Of a DNA stretch of 64,000 nucleotides, positions 21,135-30,044 are shown one piece after another (position 1 is the first letter of the stretch; every line of letters starts with the position of its first letter). This DNA is from Oxalobacteraceae bacterium CAVE-383 (GTDB lineage: Bacteria > Pseudomonadota > Gammaproteobacteria > Burkholderiales > Burkholderiaceae_D). The notes beneath the pieces were generated by a model. That model saw only the letters and a program-made list of their open reading frames with translations, ran no database searches and was not told the origin of the DNA. The DNA lies in assembly GCA_004134995.1 (NCBI GenBank), contig REGP01000001.1:1116001-1180000 (forward strand), written 5' to 3'. Made by a program: the position numbers and the translations under genes.

Positions 21135-21425
21135 TGACGGTACTTGTGAAGATGCATTGAAGCTGATTTATGAAGCTGTTTTACGAATATTCTGAAGGTC
21201 AAATTGAAGACAATACAGAGGCTCGTTTGTGCTGCATCGCAACAACAATGCATCATTGCGAGTGCTGCCATGCGGAACAAGCCCACGATTATAGCGTGTA
21301 GCTTCAGACTGACACCCGTCTTCTCAATATAAGAGATATTTTTTTAAATATCGTCAACCTATCGAGTAGTGCCGCGTTGTAACATGTGAGCCTTTTTCCG
21401 GCGTTGCTTTATTGCCTATTCTCTA
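21135..21425. other. Divergent control region between ABC gene and cphA pair
   Basis: This 291-bp AT-rich region contains no gene and must hold the promoters of both transcription units. It contains a short dyad, GATATTT/AAATATC (21335-21341 with 21346-21352). On the minus strand a TTGACG starts just outside this dyad and TTATAT follows 19 bp later, a possible promoter for the ABC gene. I could not fix the cphA promoter. Confidence 0.5.
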
Positions 21426-23603
21426 ATGAAAAAAATCGAATTTCTCCGTATTCTCTATCTTCGCGGCCCCAGCATCTGGACCTACAAGCCGTCACTGGAA
21501 GCCCTGATCGATATCGGAGAGTTGGAAGATTTCCCCTCCAACAAGATTCCCGGATTCCCGGAACGCCTGGTGGCATGGCTCCCGACCCTGATCGAACATC
21601 GCTGCAGCCGCGAAAAGCACGGCGGTTTCGTCGAACGGCTGTACGAAGGCACCTGGCCCGGCCATATTCTGGAACACATCACGCTGGAACTGCAAAACCT
21701 GGCCGGACTGCCCGGCGGTTTCGGCAAGGCCCGCGAAACGTCCAAGCGCGGCATCTACAAGATCGTCATGCGCGCGCGGCATGAAAAAGTGACGCGCCAG
21801 GCATTGTATTACGCACGCGACCTGGTCATGGCCGCCATCGAGGACAAGCCGTTCGACGTCGCCGAAGCCATCGACGAATTGCGCGACATGGTCAATTCGC
21901 TGTGCCTCGGCCCGAGCACGGCCTGCATCGTGGATGCCGCCGACGACCGCGACATCCCGTCCATCCGTCTCTCGGAAAACAATCTGGTGCAACTCGGCTA
22001 CGGCGCCAGCCAGCGCCGCATCTGGACCGCCGAGACCGACCAGACCGGCGCCATCGCCGAAAGCATCTCGCGCGACAAGGACCTGACCAAAAGCCTGCTG
22101 CAGGCCTGCGGCGTGCCGACCCCGGGCGGCCGCCTGGTGGAAGATGCCGACGATGCCTGCGATGCGGCGCACGACATCGGCTTCCCGGTGGTCGTCAAAC
22201 CGTCCGACGCCAACCACGGCCGCGGCGTCTTTACCAATCTGAATACCGACGACGAAGTCCGCACCGCCTATGGCGCCGCGCTGGAAGAAGGCAGCGGCGT
22301 GATCGTCGAGCGCTTCGTGCGCGGCCTGGAACATCGCATCCTGATCGTCGGCGGCAAGCTGGCCGCGGCCGCGCGCGGCGAACCGGTGGTCATCGTCGGC
22401 GACGGCAAATCGACCGTGATCGAACTGATCGACAGCCAGCTCAATTCCGATCCGCGCCGCGGCCGGCGCGAAGAACATCCATTGAATCCGGTGATTCTCG
22501 ACCGCGAACCGGCGGTCCGCCTGGAACTCACGCGCCAGGGCCTGAGCCAGGAATCGGTGCCCGCCGCCGGCCGCGAAGTTCTGCTGCAGCGCAACGGCAA
22601 CGTCGCCATCGACATCACCGACCAAGTCCATCCAGACGTCGTTGCCGCCGCCTCGCTGGCCGCACGCACCGTCGGGCTCGACATTGCCGGCGTCGATCTG
22701 GTCACCACCGATATCACCCGTCCCCTTGAAGAACAACAGGGAGCGATCGTCGAAGTCAATGCCGGACCGGGCCTGCTGATGCATCTGAGCCCTGCCGCCG
22801 GCCAGCCGCGCCAGGTCGGCATGGTGATCGCGGATCATCTGTTCCCATCCAGCAACAACGGCCGCATTCCGATTGTCGGCATCACCGGTTCGACCGGCAA
22901 GACCAGCGTTGCGCAATTGGTCGCCCGCCTGATGCAATTGACAGGCAAGCACGTCGGCCTGGCATGCGGCGCCGGCCTTTACCTTGCGCAGCGCCAGATC
23001 GAAACCAGGAATTGCGCCAATTGGGATTCGGCCCAGCGGATTCTGCTCAACCGCGCCGTCGAAGCCGCTGTATTTGAAAACGGCCACGCCGCCATCCTCA
23101 ACGAAGGCCTGGCGTACGACCGTTGCCAGGTCGGCATTGTGCTCAATATCGATCCGGAAGAAACCATTCCCGATCATTACATCGAGAATGCCGAACAACT
23201 CGCCAAGGTCACGCGCACCCAGGTCGACGTGGTGCTGCCGACCGGCGCGGCGATCCTGAACGCCGACGACGCCCGCGTGGCGGCACTGGCGCCGCTGTGC
23301 GACGGCGAGGTCATTTTCTTTGCCCTGGAAGCCGGCAATGCCGTGGTGCAGGCGCATCTGGCCCAAGGCGGCCGCGCGGTATTTGTGCGCGGCGGCCAGA
23401 TCGTGCTGGCGGGCAGCGGCGGCGAAACGGTATTGATCGGCAACGTGACCATACCGATCATGAGCAGCCAGAAAACCACACTGTATGTCGTCAACGTGCT
23501 GGCCGCCATCGGCGCCGCATGGGCGCTGGACATTCCGCTGAAACTGATCCGCGTCGGCGTCGAAGCATTCGATCGCCGCTTCAAGATCAGGGCAGTGAGG
23601 TAA
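21426..23603 (+). CDS. cphA': Short cyanophycin synthetase homologue (CphA'-type) with degenerate Mur ligase
   Basis: 725-aa relative of cyanophycin synthetase, which polymerises Asp and Arg. Domains: N domain (1-160) with GHILEHITLELQ (His80, Glu83, His84); ATP-grasp domain (about 165-475) with VVVKPSDANHGRGV and IVEVNAGPG, apparently intact; Mur-ligase central domain from about 480 with P-loop GSTGKTS (488-494). Three things are off. The E-x-x-R-G-G motif reads ENGHAA (551-556), the GDHLG His segment is replaced by NIDPEETIP, and the protein stops where the Mur C-terminal domain should begin. The 94 bp to the next gene cannot encode that domain. It probably assists the full-length CphA rather than adding Arg itself. 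Confidence 0.85.
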   Translation: MKKIEFLRILYLRGPSIWTYKPSLEALIDIGELEDFPSNKIPGFPERLVAWLPTLIEHRCSREKHGGFVERLYEGTWPGHILEHITLELQNLAGLPGGFGKARETSKRGIYKIVMRARHEKVTRQALYYARDLVMAAIEDKPFDVAEAIDELRDMVNSLCLGPSTACIVDAADDRDIPSIRLSENNLVQLGYGASQRRIWTAETDQTGAIAESISRDKDLTKSLLQACGVPTPGGRLVEDADDACDAAHDIGFPVVVKPSDANHGRGVFTNLNTDDEVRTAYGAALEEGSGVIVERFVRGLEHRILIVGGKLAAAARGEPVVIVGDGKSTVIELIDSQLNSDPRRGRREEHPLNPVILDREPAVRLELTRQGLSQESVPAAGREVLLQRNGNVAIDITDQVHPDVVAAASLAARTVGLDIAGVDLVTTDITRPLEEQQGAIVEVNAGPGLLMHLSPAAGQPRQVGMVIADHLFPSSNNGRIPIVGITGSTGKTSVAQLVARLMQLTGKHVGLACGAGLYLAQRQIETRNCANWDSAQRILLNRAVEAAVFENGHAAILNEGLAYDRCQVGIVLNIDPEETIPDHYIENAEQLAKVTRTQVDVVLPTGAAILNADDARVAALAPLCDGEVIFFALEAGNAVVQAHLAQGGRAVFVRGGQIVLAGSGGETVLIGNVTIPIMSSQKTTLYVVNVLAAIGAAWALDIPLKLIRVGVEAFDRRFKIRAVR

Positions 23604-23697
23604 GCAAGCAACCTGACCTACTAACGCAATCCAATCCAATCATCCATCGGCATAACTATATTTATAACAGTCGTTTAACAGTTCGGGAACAAAGTTA

Positions 23698-26277
23698 ATG
23701 GACGTCTCACGAATACGCGTACTGCGCGGCCCTAATTTGTGGAGCAAGCACACGGCAATCGAAGCGATTGTCTCCTGCTCCGAAATCGAATGCTCGATCA
23801 GCGACATGCCCGCTTTCGAAGCCAAGCTGCGCGCCCGCTTTCCGCAAATCGGCTATCTTCAGCCGGCCGGCCAGGACGGCCGGATTTCGATGGCCCACGC
23901 GCTGGAAATCGCGGCGCTGAGCCTGCAGGCCGAAGCCGGCTGCCCGGTCACTTTCAGCCGCACGGTGCCGACCACTGAAGCCGGCACCTATCAGGTCATC
24001 GTGGCATACACCGAAGAGGCGGTCGGCCGCCTGGCGCTGGATTACGCGCGGCAGCTGTGCGCGGCCGCCGCCGGCGATCAGTCGTTCGATCTGGCCGCCG
24101 CCTTGCTGGCATTGCGCGATCTGGATGAAGACGTGCGTCTGGGCCCGAGCACCGGCGCCATCGTCGACGCGGCCGTCCTGCGCGGCATTCCCTATCGCCG
24201 CCTGACCGAAGGCAGCATGGTGCAGTTCGGCTGGGGCAGCCGCCAGCAACGCATCCAGGCCGCCGAAACCAGCCATACCAGCGCCATTTCCGAACAGATC
24301 GCGCAAGACAAGGAACTGACCAAGATGCTGCTGCACGCGGCCGGGGTGCCGGTGCCGAACGGCAGCGTGGTGTCGTCCGCCGAAGATGCATGGGAAGCGG
24401 CGCAGGAAATCGCCAGCCCGGTGGTCATCAAGCCGCGCGACGGCAATCAGGGCAAAGGCGTCGCCGTCAATATCAGCACGCGCGAGCAGATATTCGAAGC
24501 CTATGAGGTCGCCTCGCAGATTTCCTCCGAGATCATCGTCGAACGCTATCTGCCGGGACACGATTTCCGGCTGCTGGTGGTCGGCAACAACCTGGTCGCC
24601 GCGGCGCGGCGCGATCCGCCGCAAGTCATCGGCGATGGCGTGCACAATATCAAGGCGCTGATCGATGAGGTCAACACCGATCCCCTGCGCGGCGATGGCC
24701 ATGCGACTTCGCTGACCAAGATCCGGCTCGACCCGATCGCGCTGGCAGTGCTGGCCACGCAAAACTACACCGCCGAGTCGATTCCCGCGCACGGCGCCCG
24801 CGTCATCCTGCGCAACAACGCCAACCTGAGCACCGGCGGCACCGCCACCGACGTCACCGACGACGTGCATCCGGAACTGGCCGCCAGCGCCGTGTCCGCG
24901 GCGCAGATGGTCGGCCTCGACATCTGCGGCGTCGACCTGGTCTGCAACAGCGTGCACGAGCCGCTGGAAGCGCAGGAAGGCGGCGTGGTGGAAGTCAACG
25001 CCGCGCCGGGGCTGCGCATGCATATCAGCCCATCGTACGGCAAGGGCCGTCCGGTCGGCGAGGCGATCGTTTCCACCATGTTCGCCGATGGCGAAGACGG
25101 CCGCATTCCGGTCGTCGCGGTCGCCGGCACCAACGGCAAGACCACCACGGTGCGCCTGATCGCGCATATGCTGAGCAAGAAAAACCTGCGGGTCGGCATG
25201 ACCAATTCCGACGGCGTCTACATCGGCGAAAAACGCATCGACACCGGCGACTGCAGCGGGCCGCGCAGCGCGCGCAACGTGCTGATGCATCCCGACGTCG
25301 ACGCGGCCGTGTTCGAAACCGCGCGCGGCGGCGTCTTGCGCGAAGGCCTCGGCTTCGATCGCTGCAACGTCGCCGTGGTGACCAATATCGGCATGGGCGA
25401 CCACCTCGGCCTGAGCTACATCAGCACGGTCGAAGATCTGGCGGTGGTGAAACGGGTAGTGGTCGAAAACGTCGCGCCCAACGGCGTGGCGGTATTGAAC
25501 GCCGCCGATCCGATGGTGCTCAAGATGGCCAGCAGTTGCCCCGGCAGCGTGACCTTCTTCGCACTCGACGGCAGCATTTCCGTCATGGCCACGCATCGGG
25601 CACAGGGCCACCGCGTGGTTTATCTGGACGGCAAAACCATCGTCGCCGCGCAAGGCAACGCGGAATACCGGCTGGCGCTGGCGAACATTCCATTGACGCG
25701 CAATGGCACGATCAGCTTCCAGATCGAAAATGTGATGGCCGCGGTCGCTTCGGCCTGGGGCCTGGGACTCGACTGGACGCTCATCAGCGCCGGCCTGTCC
25801 AGCTTCGTCAATGATGCCGCCACCGCGCCGGGACGTTTCAACGTATTCGATTACAACGGCGCCACGCTGATTGCCGACTACGGCCACAATCCCGATGCGA
25901 TCAAGGCCTTGGTGGCAGCGGTGGAAACCATGCCCGCGCGGCGGCGTTCGGTCGTCATCAGCGGCGCCGGCGACCGGCGCGACATCGACATCCGCCACCA
26001 GACCGAATTGCTCGGCGATGCGTTCGACGACGTGGTTCTGTACGAAGATCAATGCCAGCGCGGCCGCGTCGACGGCGAAGTCCTGGCGTTGCTGCGGGAA
26101 GGCCTGCAAAACGCCCGCCGCACCAGCAACACCAAGGAAATCCGCGGCGAATTCCTGGCCATCGATACCGCGCTGCAGGAACTGCAAAGCGGCGATCTGT
26201 GCCTGATCCTGGTGGATCAGGTGGAGCCGGCGCTGGCGCATATCGCGCAGCGGATCGCGGAGCAGAAAGCGGCTTAA
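23698..26277 (+). CDS. cphA: Cyanophycin synthetase CphA
   Basis: Makes multi-L-arginyl-poly-L-aspartate granules, a nitrogen reserve: the ATP-grasp domain adds Asp to the backbone and the Mur-ligase domain adds Arg to the side chain. The 859-aa protein has VVIKPRDGNQGKGV and VVEVNAAPGLRMH (ATP-grasp). Its P-loop is AGTNGKTTT (near residue 480), with ETARGG (540-545), NIGMGDHLG (His569) and a full Mur C domain from about 711 (PGRFNVFDYNG, ADYGHNPDAIKAL). In its N domain the HxxEH seen in the upstream paralogue reads HALEI (67-71). No cyanophycinase gene is present in the window. Confidence 0.93.
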   Translation: MDVSRIRVLRGPNLWSKHTAIEAIVSCSEIECSISDMPAFEAKLRARFPQIGYLQPAGQDGRISMAHALEIAALSLQAEAGCPVTFSRTVPTTEAGTYQVIVAYTEEAVGRLALDYARQLCAAAAGDQSFDLAAALLALRDLDEDVRLGPSTGAIVDAAVLRGIPYRRLTEGSMVQFGWGSRQQRIQAAETSHTSAISEQIAQDKELTKMLLHAAGVPVPNGSVVSSAEDAWEAAQEIASPVVIKPRDGNQGKGVAVNISTREQIFEAYEVASQISSEIIVERYLPGHDFRLLVVGNNLVAAARRDPPQVIGDGVHNIKALIDEVNTDPLRGDGHATSLTKIRLDPIALAVLATQNYTAESIPAHGARVILRNNANLSTGGTATDVTDDVHPELAASAVSAAQMVGLDICGVDLVCNSVHEPLEAQEGGVVEVNAAPGLRMHISPSYGKGRPVGEAIVSTMFADGEDGRIPVVAVAGTNGKTTTVRLIAHMLSKKNLRVGMTNSDGVYIGEKRIDTGDCSGPRSARNVLMHPDVDAAVFETARGGVLREGLGFDRCNVAVVTNIGMGDHLGLSYISTVEDLAVVKRVVVENVAPNGVAVLNAADPMVLKMASSCPGSVTFFALDGSISVMATHRAQGHRVVYLDGKTIVAAQGNAEYRLALANIPLTRNGTISFQIENVMAAVASAWGLGLDWTLISAGLSSFVNDAATAPGRFNVFDYNGATLIADYGHNPDAIKALVAAVETMPARRRSVVISGAGDRRDIDIRHQTELLGDAFDDVVLYEDQCQRGRVDGEVLALLREGLQNARRTSNTKEIRGEFLAIDTALQELQSGDLCLILVDQVEPALAHIAQRIAEQKAA

Positions 26278-26296
26278 ACGAAAGTAAGCAACCAAA

Positions 26297-26334
26297 AAAA
26301 AAGCATCGCAACCTTCCGGCTGCGATGCTTTTTT
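26297..26334. terminator. Bidirectional terminator between cphA and cheW
   Basis: An AAGCATCGCA / TGCGATGCTT stem (26301-26310 with 26321-26330) has T-runs on both sides when read on either strand. It closes cphA (plus) and the convergent cheW end (minus), 24 bp from each stop or slightly more. Confidence 0.9.
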
Positions 26335-26357
26335 AATATCAGGGTTTTACTTTAAAT

Positions 26358-26864
26358 TTAAGCCGCCAATTTTTCGATCAACCCCATATCGGCGCTGGAC
26401 ATCAGCTTGTCGATATCGACCAGAATCAGCATCCGCTCATCCAGCGTTCCCAGGCCGATCAGGTAATCCGAATCGAACGTGGTGCCCATTTCCGGGGCCG
26501 GCTTGACTTGCTCCATCGACAGGGTGATCACATCCGATACGCTGTCGACCACCATGCCGACCACGCGGCCGGAGATGTTCAGGATAATGACGACGGTGAA
26601 CTGGTCGTATGTCGGCTCGCCGAGGTTGAACTTGATCCGCATATCGACGATCGGCACAATGATGCCGCGCAGGTTGACCACGCCCTTGATGAAGTCCGGC
26701 GCATTCGCAATGCGGGTGACCGCTTCATAGCCGCGGATTTCCTGTACCTTCAGGATGTCGATGCCGTACTCTTCCTTGCCCAGCGTGAATGCCAAAAATT
26801 CGTTTCCGGCACTTTCGTTCTTTTCCCCAAAGCCTGAAACGCTTTTTTGTGTATTTTCCAACAT
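26358..26864 (-). CDS. cheW: Chemotaxis coupling protein CheW
   Basis: Adaptor linking chemoreceptors to CheA at the cell pole. The 168-aa protein consists of one CheW SH3-like domain after a disordered N-terminus of about 20 residues. Recognisable segments are [21 protein letters not shown] and [19 protein letters not shown]. It is the last gene of the minus-strand motility cluster, 24 bp downstream of cheA. Confidence 0.97.
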   Translation of the reverse strand: MLENTQKSVSGFGEKNESAGNEFLAFTLGKEEYGIDILKVQEIRGYEAVTRIANAPDFIKGVVNLRGIIVPIVDMRIKFNLGEPTYDQFTVVIILNISGRVVGMVVDSVSDVITLSMEQVKPAPEMGTTFDSDYLIGLGTLDERMLILVDIDKLMSSADMGLIEKLAA

Positions 26865-26888
26865 GATGGGTCCCCTATAAAAAAATAA

Positions 26889-28979
26889 TCAGCCGAATAC
26901 GGTTTCGTCGCTCAATTGGCGACTCGACCTCAATAATGCCGCTACATCGATAATCAGGGCAACACCGCCGTCACCCAAAATGGTAGCGCCTGAAATGCCC
27001 GCTACCTTACGATAATTCGATTCCAGATTCTTCACAACAATTTGTTGCTGCCCGACAAGGTCGTCGACAAACAGCGCCGCCTTCTTTCCGTCCGATTCCA
27101 GAATGACGACCAGCCCTTGCGAGGGGTCGGTATAGGTCGGCTCTATGTGGAAAATCTGGTACAGCGGGATCAGGGGCAGATACTCGCCGCGCACCTTGAT
27201 CACCCGCCCCTGGCCGGAAATATCCTTGATATCGGCCGCGGCGGGCTGTAGCGATTCAACCACATAACCCAACGGCAAAATGTAGATTTCCTCGCCGATC
27301 CTGATCGACATGCCGTCCAGGATCGCCAGCGTCAAGGGCAGCGAAATCGAAATCGTGGTGCCGAAACCCTTGCCCGAGCGGATATCCACCGCGCCGCCCA
27401 TGGCCATGATGTTGCGCTTGACGACATCCATGCCGACGCCGCGGCCCGAGACGTCGGTCACCACTTCGGCGGTCGAGAAGCCGGGTTCGAAAATCAGCAG
27501 CCAGACATCGGAATCCGTCATGTTATCCGAAACCTGCATGCCTTGCTGGCGCGCCTTTTCCAGGATTTTGTCGCGCTGCAGACCGCCGCCGTCGTCGCTG
27601 ACTTCGATGATGATATTGCCGCCCTGATGCTCCGCCGACAGCGACAGCCGCCCGGTATCGCTCTTGCCGCCCGCCAGCCGCACTTCGGGCCGCTCGATGC
27701 CGTGATCGATGCTGTTGCGCACCAGATGCGTCAGCGGATCGATGATGCGTTCGATCAGGCTCTTGTCGAGTTCGGTGGCCGCGCCGTGGGTGACGAAATC
27801 GACTTTCTTCTCCAGCTTCGTGGCCAGATCGCGCACCATGCGCGGGAAACGCGAAAACACGTAATCCATCGGCATCATGCGGATCGACATCACGGCTTCC
27901 TGCAAATCGCGGGTATTGCGCGTGAGCTGGCTGACGCTGTTGAGCAATCGCTCGTTGGACATCGGATCGAGCATGTCGGTGCGCTGTTCGATCATGGCCT
28001 GCGTGATGACCAGTTCGCCCACCAGATTGATCAACTGATCGACTTTTTCGATACTGACGCGAATCGACGTGGTTTCGGCATTGACCGCCTTATCCTTCTC
28101 GCCCTTGCTTTTCTTTTCGCCGTTGGCGTCGCCCGCCGCATTGACCTCGGCGATCGGCAGCGCATCGCTGTCGGCTTCCGGCTTGGGCTGCGCGATATCG
28201 AGCGGCACGAACGGTTCGAAGAAGCCGTAGCCGCGCTCTTCATCGGTTGCATTGAGCGGCACGAACGGCGCGAAAAAGCCGAACCCCTGCTCTTCTTCCG
28301 TCGATTTCGGCGTCTCGGTGACGGCCTGCGAAATCTTCATGTCGGCGGTATCGACGATGAACGAACAGATCGCCACGATATCGTCGACGCTGTCGGCGGT
28401 GTCCACCATGTAGACCCAGCGTCCATCTTCGGTCTGGTTCTTCACGATCGTGCCGAGCATGCCCATTTCCTGGCCCAGCGCCTCTGCATCGCGCTCGCTG
28501 ATGGCGGGCAATTCAATCCGCAGGCGCCGCACAGTGCCGGGAGACGCGATCTCCTGCACCGGCTTGAATACCACCTTGCCTTCGGCCGGCACGCCTTTGG
28601 ACAGCGCTTCCAGCATCTTGCGCATCTCGACCACGGCTTCCTGATCGACCGCGCTGCCGTGGCGATGGCCGTCGACCATCGACTTGAGCACATCCTTGGC
28701 CCACAGGAATGCATCGACATGCTTGCTGGTGAGCGGCATTTCTCCCTTGCGCAGCTTGTCCAGCAACGACTCGAGCACATGCGTCACGTCGGTCAGATCG
28801 GTCAGGCCAAAGGTCGACGAGCCGCCCTTGATCGAATGCGCCGCGCGAAAAATCGCGTTCAGCACTTCGCTGTCGGGATCCGACACATCGACAGACAGGA
28901 GCAATTTTTCCATTTCCGCGAGCCCCTCTTCGGCTTCGTCGAAAAATACTTGAAAAAATTGCTTCATATCAATGGTCAT
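26889..28979 (-). CDS. cheA: Chemotaxis histidine kinase CheA
   Basis: Receptor-coupled kinase that phosphorylates CheY. The 696-aa protein has a P1 Hpt domain with His48 in AAHSIKGGSSTFGL and a central domain (about 148-215). A linker contains two copies of a GFFxPFVPL motif (232-242 and 250-260). The P3 dimerisation domain starts near 300, and P4 has N box HLVRNSIDHGIE (418-429), G1 SDDGGG and G2 GRGVGMDVV. The P5 CheW-like domain begins near 550. All catalytic motifs are present. cheY lies upstream and cheW downstream. Confidence 0.97.
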   Translation of the reverse strand: MTIDMKQFFQVFFDEAEEGLAEMEKLLLSVDVSDPDSEVLNAIFRAAHSIKGGSSTFGLTDLTDVTHVLESLLDKLRKGEMPLTSKHVDAFLWAKDVLKSMVDGHRHGSAVDQEAVVEMRKMLEALSKGVPAEGKVVFKPVQEIASPGTVRRLRIELPAISERDAEALGQEMGMLGTIVKNQTEDGRWVYMVDTADSVDDIVAICSFIVDTADMKISQAVTETPKSTEEEQGFGFFAPFVPLNATDEERGYGFFEPFVPLDIAQPKPEADSDALPIAEVNAAGDANGEKKSKGEKDKAVNAETTSIRVSIEKVDQLINLVGELVITQAMIEQRTDMLDPMSNERLLNSVSQLTRNTRDLQEAVMSIRMMPMDYVFSRFPRMVRDLATKLEKKVDFVTHGAATELDKSLIERIIDPLTHLVRNSIDHGIERPEVRLAGGKSDTGRLSLSAEHQGGNIIIEVSDDGGGLQRDKILEKARQQGMQVSDNMTDSDVWLLIFEPGFSTAEVVTDVSGRGVGMDVVKRNIMAMGGAVDIRSGKGFGTTISISLPLTLAILDGMSIRIGEEIYILPLGYVVESLQPAAADIKDISGQGRVIKVRGEYLPLIPLYQIFHIEPTYTDPSQGLVVILESDGKKAALFVDDLVGQQQIVVKNLESNYRKVAGISGATILGDGGVALIIDVAALLRSSRQLSDETVFG

Positions 28980-29053
28980 TATTACGCTCCGCAGTCATGG
29001 GTATCATCTTTTTGATGTTTTTATCGGATAGCTATTAATCGTGTATTGACGAA

Positions 29054-29419
29054 TCAACCAATGACTTTTTTGACAACTTCCGTCAAACGCTGCGGATCGA
29101 ACGGCTTGACCAGCCAGCCGTTGGCGCCGGCACCCTTTCCCTTGGATTTCATTTCATCGCTGAACTCGGTGGTCAGCATCAGAATCGGAACCCGCGCATA
29201 AGACGGCAATCCGCGCAGCGAACGGATCAGGGTCAACCCGTCCATGTTGGGCATGTTCTGGTCGGTCAGCACCAGATCGAATACCTGGGTTCTGGCTTTA
29301 TCCAGCGCGTCGACGCCGTCCACGGCTTCAGTCACCTGATAGCCGGCAGCCTTCAAACTGAATACCACCATCTGGCGCAATGAACCCGAATCGTCCACTG
29401 CGAGAATTGATTTCGACAT
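29054..29419 (-). CDS. cheY: Chemotaxis response regulator CheY-like
   Basis: Single receiver domain of 121 aa that carries the phosphoryl signal from CheA, normally to the flagellar switch FliM. The acidic pocket Asp9/Asp10, phospho-acceptor Asp53 (LVLTDQNMPNMDG), Thr83/Thr84 and Lys105 (LVKPFDP) are all present. It lies between the CheZ-like gene and cheA. The genome may hold other cheY copies, so which one drives the motor is unknown. Confidence 0.93.
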   Translation of the reverse strand: MSKSILAVDDSGSLRQMVVFSLKAAGYQVTEAVDGVDALDKARTQVFDLVLTDQNMPNMDGLTLIRSLRGLPSYARVPILMLTTEFSDEMKSKGKGAGANGWLVKPFDPQRLTEVVKKVIG

Positions 29420-29453
29420 ATATTTCTCCGCCTTCTTTTGCGTCGTTCACTTA

Positions 29454-30002
29454 TTAGAATAAATCGATATCGCCACTGCTCATATGCGTTTGCCGCACGG
29501 CTTTCCACAAGCCGTTTTCCAGATTGATCAGCCGCGTTTCCATGGTCTGATTGATGGTTTGCAGCATCGCATGCATTTCTTCCAGATCGGTATCGGGCGC
29601 CGCATCCCAGCTGTTGCTGCTCAGGAAGCTGAGGACGTCGCGCAGTCCGACCACGCGCTTGAGCGTGCGTTCAATCAATTGGCTGGTCATATCCTGGAAT
29701 TGCAGGCCGGTAACGGCCGAATTGACGTGCGTGTCGATAGCCTGCTGGCTTTGCTTGAGTTCCTCAACCTGCAACGGCGTCGCGGCGGTCTGCTGGGCCA
29801 CGATCATCGCCACAATGGTCTGCTGCGCCGCGACCGCCTTGTGCAAATCGAAAAAACTGCTGCTCAATTTCGTAATAGCTTCATTCAGAAGAAGATTGGT
29901 CTGCACCAAATCCGTTTCGACTTCGGTCAATTGCAGCCCGCTGCCGCCGGCGACATCCAGCAGCAAGCGCTTGAACTCAAAAAGTACCGGTGCTATCACC
30001 AT
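29454..30002 (-). CDS. CheZ-like chemotaxis protein (putative CheY phosphatase)
   Basis: 182-aa, mostly helical protein without signal peptide. Residues 100-115 (LQFQDMTSQLIERTLK) match the core of CheZ, in which Asp and Gln separated by three residues attack phospho-CheY; here these would be Asp104 and Gln108. The C-terminus SSGDIDLF is acidic and ends in Phe, like the CheY-binding tail of CheZ. It is shorter than E. coli CheZ (about 214 aa). It sits between motB and cheY. I infer phosphatase activity from motif, tail and position; overall similarity to named CheZ proteins looks low. Confidence 0.65.
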   Translation of the reverse strand: MVIAPVLFEFKRLLLDVAGGSGLQLTEVETDLVQTNLLLNEAITKLSSSFFDLHKAVAAQQTIVAMIVAQQTAATPLQVEELKQSQQAIDTHVNSAVTGLQFQDMTSQLIERTLKRVVGLRDVLSFLSSNSWDAAPDTDLEEMHAMLQTINQTMETRLINLENGLWKAVRQTHMSSGDIDLF

Positions 30003-30044
30003 ATCCGCCTCATCCCTCTGGTAGCCTATCCGCTGGCGCGAATT

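Noticed and set aside
23604..23697. Frameshifted remainder of the Mur C domain after the short CphA
   Set aside because: Only 94 bp separate the two genes, no frame there resembles the missing domain, and the domain needs about 140 codons; the shortening looks genuine.
21492..26295. Very long open frames antisense to both cphA genes (715 and 862 codons)
   Set aside because: They mirror the codon pattern of the real genes in GC-rich DNA, are rich in His/Gly/Asp/Arg without any domain, and lack start signals.
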